Below are positions 55,536 through 64,000 of a stretch of 64,000 bases of DNA, piece after piece. Location: contig NC_061115.1 of the NCBI RefSeq assembly GCF_002878395.1, positions 217,017,717-217,081,716 on the forward strand, read 5' to 3'. The DNA is from Capsicum annuum (taxonomy: Eukaryota > Streptophyta > Magnoliopsida > Solanales > Solanaceae). Every line of letters starts with the position of its first letter. Position 1 is the first letter of the stretch. A program made the translations under genes and the position numbers. Below the pieces are notes generated by a model. That model saw nothing but the letters and a program-made list of their open reading frames with translations. It did not search any database and was not told where the DNA came from.

Positions 55536-57904
55536 AAATTTATGTCAAGTTATATTTAAATTCGATGAAACTTCTTAAATGCAACCAAATTGACAAAAAC
55601 ATGTGTTTACATTCTAATCTTCGAAGGTGGGAGTGTGGGGACCGGGAGTGTAAATCTTAGGACCCGTTTGGATGCAACATGTTATTATTATTTCAAATTC
55701 TGATATAAATAATTTAAGATGAAAGTTGAAGTTTTAATTGGACATATAATTTGAATTTTTTAAATTATATATTTTCTCATAAAACATCAAAGCACCATAA
55801 AATTAACTATTATTAGGATTTATATTGTTCTTATATCTTATCGATCGTGTTTATTGAGATGTTAAAGATACGGCTAAACTTTACTTATAATTATGACGTA
55901 TCAAGTTATCAATTGTGAGTCAATTTCTTCTACTTTTACTTTTCTTCTTATTTTAATTTTAGCTCAAACCATCTTCTTGCATTCATTCATGCTTTCTTAC
56001 TTTGTATTTACATTATTTATTGTTATATGTCCTACACATAATTGTAAACATTTATTATGCTACATATGATTGTTATCTTAAATTTAAACGTAATCATAGA
56101 CATTTGTGCAATGCACGTACGTATAAACTAGAATATAATAAATACACATAAAAAATTAAATGGAGAAAATTTTTTATTTTTAGTTGAATTTCTAAATTTA
56201 TGGCAATATTTTGTTAAAGAAAATTCAATTTCAACGAAATTTTTATATGAAAAAAGTTCAATATAAAATAAAATTCTAAATATTTTAGAAAAATTGGTAA
56301 AACTATTTTACATAAAATAGATTTAGACTCCTACAAGAAGGAGAAGAAGAAAAAATTTGTTTCAAAAACTAAATGCGACGCATGGCTTTTTTTTTTTTTT
56401 TTTTTTTCAATTAAAAAAGAACAGTGAACTTTTCCAAGAAAAAAAAGATAGTATTATTTTTTTAAAGTTACGAGTATTTATTATTATTATTATTATAATA
56501 TTTTAGTTTAAGAGTCCTTATATTTCTTTTTTTTTCAATTTTAGAAGTATTTTTTAGATTATATGTATATTTTATTTGGGTAATAAAACTTTGTGACGAT
56601 AGTTTTGTCATTGGCTAAGTTTATGGTATTTGATTTCAAATTTTTATTTCTATTACGTTTTGATTTTATTGATCATAAATAATAAATCATCCTTTTATGT
56701 TTGTAAATAGTTTTGTTATTGGATCTCTAATATAATGTGTTGGTTTACTTTTCAGGTTTTGAACTTTGTTTTCTATTACGTTGGTTTTATTGATCAAGAA
56801 TAATGAAATATCTTTTCATGTTTGTATATATCTAACTTTCATTACTGAATTTATAACATGACTTTGTTGTTTCTAGGTTTTAATTTTTTTTTTATTACAT
56901 TGATTTTTTCGATCATGAATAATAAACTTTCATTATTGGGTAACTTTGGAGTTTCTACTCAAATAATAAGTTTATGAATTTTTTGTGTAAATATTAGGTT
57001 TAATTGTATTGTTTTAATATCTTTATTATCGTATTATTTTGTTGTAGTTTACGGGTGGTAGATAAATGTCAGTCGGCTTTGAATTTTTTTTTTTAAGGTA
57101 AAGGTTGGGTTTAATTGTATTGTTTTGATATCTTTACTTTGAGAATTTCTTTTTCTTTTTGTGTTTGTGTATAAAGATTGGATTTAATTTTATTATTTCG
57201 GTATCTCTATTATCATATTATTTTGTTGTAGTTGACAGGTGGTAGACGAACGTTGCTCGACTTTGAGATTTTCTTTTTGCAAAGGTTAGATTTAATTTTA
57301 TTATTTTGATATTTCTATCGTCATATTATTTTGTTGTAGTTTACAGGTGGTAGATAAATTTCGATAGGCTTTAGATTTTTTTTTTTTAAACGTTAGGTTT
57401 AGTTAAATAAATTCTCCATCTTTACATGTTCAAAAGATATTGAATTTAATTATTGTATTCTCCTTTATTATTTAAATAAATATCCTATATATATATATAT
57501 ACATACATATTATATGACTTATTCTATATTTCTTTTAATCCCTCTTTAATTTCTACAAATTAACAAACCTATTATTTCAATTATACAAACTCTTAATTTC
57601 TCCTAACAACATTTAGTCTAAACTTGAAGATTCTTGTAAATTAAAACACATCATGTAAGATTCTTGTAAATTAAAACACATCATGTAGAATTTTTGGTTG
57701 CAACTAGGATTCGATTTTTTTTTCATGTTAGTTACTACTATTTCAATTTTATGAGTATTTTCTTATAGGTTAAATCGAAAACCGAACCGTTGACTAAAAA
57801 TCGATAAACCGAAAATTAATAAAAAATATCTTATTGGTATGATTATTGGTTTAGCATATTTAAAAACCAAAAATCGATAAATCGAACCGACCGATGCACA
57901 ACCT
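55536..57904. repeat. AT-rich region with diverged tandem repeats
   Basis: About 56640-56950 carries three units with TTTTATTGATCATGAATAAT. About 56990-57410 carries three or four units of roughly 115 bp with ATTATTTTGTTGTAGTTTAC and GGTGGTAGA. A 32-bp exact tandem pair (AGATTCTTGTAAATTAAAAC) lies at about 57656-57690. No gene. Confidence 0.6.
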
Positions 57905-58370
57905 ACTTACAAGTCAAAGTCAAAGACATGTAGACTAAGATGGAATTTATATAACGGTTCTTCCAAAGAACTTTTGAAAGGTATATAACATGTTCCAAAC
58001 AAATAAACGAGATAATATCTTGATCTACTTTTCGTTTGCATGTTTGCGGGGTAAGAACTGTCTACAATAGATTCGATGTGGTCTAGTCCATCCCCAAATG
58101 GCTAGGAGTGGAGGTAGACGGGTCACTAGCGGAAGGGGTTCATCCGAATCTCCTTTGACGGAAAATCACTTGATATATACTAGGTCAAATTTTCTTTCTT
58201 GTGTATATATGGTAGATGACGAACCCCTTGGTGAAATTCCTGCCTCCGCCACTACCTGAATCCCCCGTGAAAGGAGAGTTTAATGCACCGTGCTGCTCTT
58301 TATTTCACAACAACAACATACCTAGTGTAATTCCACAAGCGGAATTTGGGGACTTAGTATCACATAATTC
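57905..58370. repeat. Displaced copy of EH2 intron 2
   Basis: The sequence GTCAAAGTCAAAGACATGTA through the CACAACAACAACATACCTA border matches 60000-60430, inside intron 2 of EH2. It lies just beyond the EH2 stop codon. It marks either a local duplication or the remains of another EH copy. Confidence 0.75.
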
Positions 58371-58462
58371 CTAATGACTAACAAGCCAAATTATGACAAT
58401 AGACCGATACTGCTTGCACAAAATCCGTTACGATCCCGTAAATAAAAAGTAAAAATAAAAGT

Positions 58463-61277
58463 TTAGAACTTTTGAATGAAGTCATAGATGTGCTTGTTAA
58501 TCTCATCTGGTTTTTCTTGGTTGACAAAGTGAGCTGCACCTTCCAAAACCACAACTTCCTCCAACAATGGAACATCTTTCTTAAATCCGCCATTGTGTAA
58601 GTACTCTTTAACACCTGGTATATGATAGACCACGTCGACTTCCCCGACGATAAACTTGGTTGGAGCTTTAACTTGAGCTCCTGTCCATGGTGCTGTGAGT
58701 TCCCAGTCTCTGTATTTCATAAGACACAACTTTAGGATGTAAATGTTGTGGACATGAAAAAATTGATCAAAACAATCTAAGTAGGTAATAGGACAGTCCC
58801 ATGAAGCACCAAAGGTGTGACCTACCCAGTCAATTATGTTGCTCGAACTTTTAGAAAATGTCTGACGGATATGTGCTGAATCCTCCCAATATTAGTGCAT
58901 TTTGGAGGACCTGACACGGGTGCAGCAACATTTTTGGAGAGTGCGAGCAACACAACCGGCCAATGAAATGGTCTTAGGTTCAAATTCCAGTGGGTACAAA
59001 AAAACACTAGGAGATTTCTTCTCATTTGTCTACGCATTAGTGGGCAGAGTTATCGGGTAACAGTGTTGGTGGGAAGGTAACATGTACGTAATAAAATAGA
59101 CTAGGCAAGCGCAAGCTAGCCTAGACATCACTGTCATAAAAGGCAAATTAAGAGTACTCTAAATCCCATACTTACTTCTACGCGAACATATAAGTCTCTA
59201 ACGAACAAAAAGTCACTTGAAAAAAAATCATACTTAATGCATTTGTAAAAGCAACAACTAAAACCATAATACCAAATAGTTGAAACAAATGTGAACTATA
59301 GAAGCATACAACAACAAACGACACACCCAGTGTAGTCCCACAAAGTGGGGTCTGTGAATGGTCGAGTGTATGCAGACCTTACCCATAACTTAGAGGTAGA
59401 TAGGTTATTTCCGACACACCCTCGGCATAAGGACATAAGCATACAATTTCGCGTGGAAAAAAGCAATCCAATTTACGATATCATAGAAATCAATCAAATT
59501 TAGCCAAAGTAGAAGTTCTCTAAATCTCATACTTTTCTCTATGCAAACATATAAGTCTCTTGACAAAGATCAAATCTGATGCAATTGTAAAAGCAACAAC
59601 TAAAACCTTAATCCCAAGTAATCTAAACAAACACGAACTATATAAGCATACAATTAACGTTTCAAACGACTGCAATCAAATTTACGATGTCACAGAAGGC
59701 GAGGAACACTTACATGGGAAAAGCTCGGTAATAGTTAACTGCACCAGTGAAACCAGTTTTCTCAAACTTACTGGCAAAGTAATCCAAGTCTTCCTCGGAA
59801 AGCCAAGATGAAAGGGCAATCGGAGCATCAGGGAGAGCCTCAAGGCCTTTGCCTTTAGGGAAACGAAATGGTGCAGTATCGCGATATGTCAAAATTTTCT
59901 TTAGAACAGCCTTAGCACCCAATGGAGCAAATTCAGCTTCAATTTCGCCCGGTACCTGCAGGGTAAAATCACAATGAACTTTCTGCTGCTGAAACGTACT
60001 CTTTCAAGTCAAAGTCAAAGACAGGTAGACTAAGATGGAATTTATATTATGGTTGTTCGAAAGAACTTTTGAAAGGTATATAACATCTTCCAAACAAATA
60101 AACGAGACAATTTCTTGATCTACTTTTTCTTTTTGCATGTTTGCAGGGTAAGAACCGTCTACAATAGATTCGATGTGGTCCAGTCCATCCCCAAATGGCC
60201 AGCGGTGGAGGTAGATGGGTCACTGGCGGAAGGGGTTCATCCGAATCTCCTTTGCCGGAAAATCACTCCATATATACAAGGTCAAATTTTCTTTCCTATG
60301 TATATATGATAGATGACGAACCCCTTGGTGAAATTCTTGCATATGCCACAACCTGAATCCCGTGTGAAAGGAGAGTTTAATGCACCGTGCTGCTCTTTGT
60401 TCACAACAACAACATACCTACTGTAATCCCGAAAGTGGAATTTGGGGAGGGTAGAGTGTATGTGGCCGTTACCCCTACCTTGGAGGTAGAGAGGTTGTTT
60501 TCGATAAACCCTCTTTATTTAATTTTGGAAATGAAGTCATATTCAAGCACTATTGAATAGTACCGAAAAAACATGTAACATACCTATCAAACACAAATTA
60601 AACAGATATATAGACGAACAGAGAGAACCTGAAATCTCGAGACGTAATGATCTTCCCCATAAAGAAGCTTTAGTCCCTCAACAGGATTCATCTGTGGATT
60701 CCTTGGGAAAAAATGGACACTCAAATTCACCAAGGCTTTAACTTTATCTGGCCTAAAAAGGCATAAATGCCAAGCAATTGTGGCACCCCAGTCATGCCCG
60801 ACAACAAACACACTATCTTCGTTTGGAGCTATTGCTTCAAGCAGTGCTACAAGATCACCCACAAGGTGAAGGATACTGAACTTTGAAGCGTCGTTAAGGG
60901 GTGCGCCTGTAGTATCTCCATAACCCCTTAAGTCAGGCGCCACCGCTCTGTAGCCATGCTCCGCAAAGTAGACGATTTGGTGGCGCCATGAGTACCTATT
61001 GCAGAAGATTGTCGGTTAACTAGCACAAAATCAATACTAAGTTGAGGCAAAATCATCGAGAGATTTCCACTATGAATAAGAAAAATTGTGCAATACGAAA
61101 CTTACTAGAAAATCTAACATAATTAGGATTTACAAAATTCAAAATTCAAGATTCAAGAAAACAATACCATAGCTCAGGGAATCCATGTAGGAAGAGGATT
61201 GTTGAACCTTGGCCTAGTTCTGCTACATGCATATTTATGCCATTTACAGCTATCATTTTGTGCTCTATTTTCTCCAT
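58463..61277 (-). CDS. EH2, intact soluble epoxide hydrolase
   Basis: Exons 61277-61168, 60995-60629, 59955-59714 and 58709-58463 join to 321 codons plus TAA, all with GT/AG borders. Soluble epoxide hydrolases form a covalent ester on an Asp and release a diol; plant members act on fatty-acid epoxides (cutin and stress oxylipins). The length and every key position match potato StEH1 as I recall it: nucleophile Asp105 in VVGHDWGA, lid tyrosines Tyr154 (EDHYVSRF) and Tyr235 (AVNYYRAF), acid Asp265 (VGEVDVVYH), base His300 (EGAAHF), oxyanion motif HGFPELW at 31-37. There is no targeting peptide and no C-terminal peroxisome SKL (it ends IQKF), so the cytosol is likely. EH1, EH3 and flank relics show that it belongs to a minus-strand tandem array. 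Confidence 0.93.
58838..58952. mobile_element. Foldback MITE in EH2 intron 3
   Basis: GTTGCTCGAACTTTTAGAAA and the inverted GAGAGTGCGAGCAAC ends; GACACGGGTGCAGCAAC inside. Same family as 45128-45225. Confidence 0.65.
58955..59145 (+). mobile_element. Degenerate tRNA-derived SINE in EH2 intron 3
   Basis: GGTCTTAGGTTCAAATTCC (B-box region) through CACTAGGAGATTTCTTCTC to CATCACTGTCATAAAAGG. Diverged copy of the family at 14398. Confidence 0.6.
59308..59430 (-). mobile_element. TS-type SINE tail, reversed
   Basis: On the minus strand this carries the TS tail (GGTCTGCATACACTCGACCA, CCCCACTTTGTGGGACTACA), ending in a TTG-like run. It lies in EH2 intron 3. Confidence 0.65.
60134..60512. repeat. 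Repeats in EH2 intron 2
   Basis: 60134-60400 is the repeat shared with EH1 intron 2. Directly after it, 60403-60512 is a reversed TS-type SINE tail (ACAACAACAACATACCTA and then GGGGAGGGTAGAGTGTATG). Confidence 0.7.
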
Positions 61278-61286
61278 TTTGCCTCT

Positions 61287-61319
<33 letters not shown>

Positions 61320-61897
61320 TATGTATTTTCTCGAGTCTTTCTATGAGTGATAAATATATGGGTGGCAAATGTGGGCCACTACTCCCTCTGTTTTGTATTA
61401 CTTGATCCCAGTTGATACTGTACTAAACCAATTTTATTAATCAACTCTAAATTTGATTCGGAGACGGAGCCAACTTAGTAATAGGAGGCTCGTCTAAACT
61501 TTATTTGACGAAAAATTATATAATTAATATATGATTAAAATAATTTTTATATATATATTGTAAATGTTGAATTCTTTTCGATAAGTTTTTCTTCAAATTT
61601 TAAACCCATTTTGACTCTATGTCTAATTTGACTATTACTACTTTGCCTATTTATTTAATACCAACAGCTTACACGCATTTGTGTATACACCAAGTCAATA
61701 CATGCATGACATATACTTACACGCATTTGTGTATACAACAAGTCAATACATGCATGACATATGTTTGAATTTAAAGTTTATGTTATTTAATTATAATTAA
61801 TTAATAAATATTTTACTTAATTTAATTATTTAATCATGATAACAAATATTAATTTGATGTATATATCAAATGCGTGTAAATTTTTACCCTAGCAAAT
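61278..61897. other. EH2 upstream region
   Basis: A T-rich run (about 61290-61317) precedes the ATG on the gene strand. A MITE related to 47008-47185 lies at about 61667-61885. Its ACACGCATTTGTGTATACA end is duplicated in tandem (about 49-bp unit). Confidence 0.5.
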
Positions 61898-62199
61898 ATC
61901 TGGCGATGATTTCTATGGTTGTCATTGTCAATTTCAATGTGATTGTTAATTTGTTATCATTAACAAAACATCAAAATAATAATAATTTTAAGGACACGTA
62001 GCTGATGGCCAGTCCAAAATTCAACGATTCCATTTCCCTTCTTATTCATCTGGCGATGATTTCTATGGTTGTCATTGTCAATTTCAATGTGATTGTTAAT
62101 TTGTTATCATTAACAAAACATCAAAATAATAATAATTTTAAGGACACGTAGCTGATGGCCAGTCCAAAATTCAACGATTCCATTTCCCTTCTTATTCAT
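61898..62199. repeat. Exact 150-bp tandem duplication
   Basis: 61898-62047 is repeated at 62048-62197 with no difference that I can see (CTGGCGATGATTTCTATGG through CCCTTCTTATTCAT). It lies about 0.6-0.9 kb upstream of EH2 and is recent. Confidence 0.9.
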
Positions 62200-62691
62200 T
62201 TAATCAGAAATTAAGACAAATCAAACATTAAACAAGTTTTTTTTTTAAAAGTTGAATAGATCGGATATTAAACTTGTTCTGATTAAACACCTAAACGCAT
62301 GCTAAAGTGTTTTTTTTTTTTTTTTTTTTAATTTGTACATATTCTTAAGTATTTATTTTATGGATAAGTTAACTACTTAAAATATGACAGTTATTGTAAT
62401 TTATCAGCCTATTTTGATTAAGTAATTTATCAGCCTATTTTGATTAAGGCTGATGATGTGTATAATAAAAAGAGATGACATATTTTATGCAGTTAACTTA
62501 TAAATGTAATGGATACTTGATAACACGCACATAGACTTCGTGTTTAAGTGCTAAATTTGAAATATGTCACAGTTTAATTGTCTAAATAAATTTATTAGTA
62601 AATTTAAAATATTTTCGATGCATTCCTGACGTTAAAAACTATGCTTGTTTTGTCCCTTTCTGCATTAGAAAAGTCCAATGACAGTCAATTA

Positions 62692-63351
62692 GGGGTGAGC
62701 ATAATATGGTATGATACGGTATTTAAAACTTCAGTACGATAATTTTGGTATTCAATTTTTAAAAATATTATATCATTATCATACCATATTAATTCGATAT
62801 AATTCGGTATTTTAACGTTTGATTTCGGTATTTTGCGGTATAGTAATCGGTAACCATAGTTTGTTCAACTTCGATAATATATACTCGTATACTAGAGTAT
62901 TATTACTTCGACTTTTCAAAAGCACATTTTAATTGTATCATAAATACACATTACACATGTAGAAATATTGAAAATGAAGTACAAACAATTCATTTTATTA
63001 GTCAATTACACAAAAAAGATATTTCAATGAAGATAAAGTAGCGAAAGTTTCAATGTCTAAACGTTTTTATACTAATACTAAGAATTATATATATATATAT
63101 ATATATTTTATATATGTGTGCGTGTGTATATATATATATAAGTTATTTATGTAAATATATATACTTCGGTATGATATTCGATATTTAGGTATGTTATTTG
63201 TAGATACCGAATACCATATCATATACCCAAAAAATTTAAAATATATACCATATACCATACCAAATATCAGAATACCAAAACCATGATATCAAAAATTTTG
63301 ATTCGATATAATAATTCGATATATACCACACAATATCCACCCCTCACACGG
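62692..63351. mobile_element. hAT-like MITE, AGGGGTG ends
   Basis: The left end is AGGGGTGAGCATAATATGG and the right end CACAATATCCACCCCT. The interior is rich in GGTATGATAC and ATACCGAATACC inverted words and TA microsatellite. Confidence 0.55.
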
Positions 63352-63388
63352 TGTTTGGCATACCCTATGGAACCCTTCTCCTAATAAG

Positions 63389-63452
63389 ACTTCAAACTAA
63401 CTCACAAGCCAAATTAGAACACTTCAAACTAACTCACAAGCCAAATTAGAAC
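63389..63452. repeat. 32-bp tandem duplication
   Basis: ACTTCAAACTAACTCACAAG and the following 12 bases occur twice in direct succession. Confidence 0.85.
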
Positions 63453-63524
63453 ACAAATTGGTGTACTAAAATTCTTGCTATATGCGAGATTCGGAGAGTT
63501 ATCAGACCATTTTATGAAGTTAAA

Positions 63525-63660
63525 ATGTGAATTATCCATCGTTAAATTGGATCAGACAAAATTTGTGATAGAAAATTTTTGTCTTAATATCAAATCATTC
63601 CTAATCCAAACAACTTACAAGTCAAATTGTGACGATAGGCCGACACTGACTGCACAAAAT
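63525..63660 (-). pseudogene. EH 3-prime flank relic
   Basis: CCATCGTTAAATTGGATCAG and CGATAGGCCGACACTGACTG match the sequence found just downstream of the EH1, EH3 and EH2 stop codons. No exon 4 follows on the right within about 340 bp, so only the flank of a further copy is present. Confidence 0.6.
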
Positions 63661-64000
63661 GTTTAGTCTTTCCATTTTTTTTATTTGCTTTATTTGAATT
63701 GGACACATCCCTCTTAATAAATTTCTTAATCCTATAAAATTAAAAATAATTTTACTAATATAATATATCTATATCTATATCTATATCTATAATTTATAAT
63801 CTATAATTTATAATATATTAAAAGTGTGAAGACCCTTAGAAAAATGATTTGAACCTTTTGCCTTTCATTAAAAAACTTTTCTTTAGATAAAATCGTCTTT
63901 TCACTATTTTTCTTAATTTATTATTTAATCATTTTTTTATTATATTAACCAGACTTTCTAAAATATATGAGACTCCTAAAATATATGATAGGAGAATTAA
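63661..64000. other. AT-rich end, no gene
   Basis: A (ATATCT)n microsatellite lies at about 63762-63795. Nothing else is recognised. Confidence 0.5.

Overview
This window is plant nuclear DNA. It is AT-rich and has short intron-split genes in a dense background of transposon relics. Several markers point to Solanaceae: SINE tails ending in TTG repeats, tRNA-headed SINEs of Solanaceae type, and an epoxide hydrolase that keeps the potato StEH1 residue positions. The MULE-type relic and the CAACAGAT minisatellites suggest Capsicum or a relative, but the genus is a guess.

Layout. (1) 1-5100: an exact direct/inverted/direct duplication (264-1308), a MULE transposase relic, 21-bp minisatellites, and two related micro-ORFs, each behind a TATAAATAGG box. 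(2) 5460-8100: degenerate Stowaway-like repeats around a dynein light chain pseudogene. Inside them sits a 245-bp SINE whose head is a 5S rRNA gene and whose tail is of TS type, framed by an exact 18-bp target duplication. (3) 8605-36635: a segmental duplication of about 10 kb in two complete units and one partial unit. Each complete unit is partly palindromic and carries two divergent FCS-like zinc finger (FLZ/DUF581) genes. A LINE sits in one palindrome arm and a SINE sits in that LINE. A Copia element (21118-25590) invaded the middle unit later. Of five FLZ copies only the last (35344-36181, minus) is intact; two others keep open frames but lack an ATG. (4) 37583-63660: an array of soluble epoxide hydrolase genes, all on the minus strand. 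EH1 (37583-44801) is complete apart from a one-base frameshift. EH2 (58463-61277) is intact, with 321 codons and all catalytic residues. A lone last exon (47842-48041) and two flank or intron pieces mark lost copies. An intact UDP-glycosyltransferase (41721-43142, plus) lies inside the enlarged first intron of EH1. (5) 52043-52837 (minus): an intact NDR1/HIN1-like (LEA_2) membrane protein gene.

Intact coding genes are therefore few: UGT, EH2, the NHL gene, FLZ-e and possibly the micro-ORF at 3287. Epoxide hydrolase, UGT and NHL families are often linked to stress and specialised metabolism, but nothing here shows that these genes act together. Coordinates of degenerate elements are approximate. 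Copy comparisons were made by eye.
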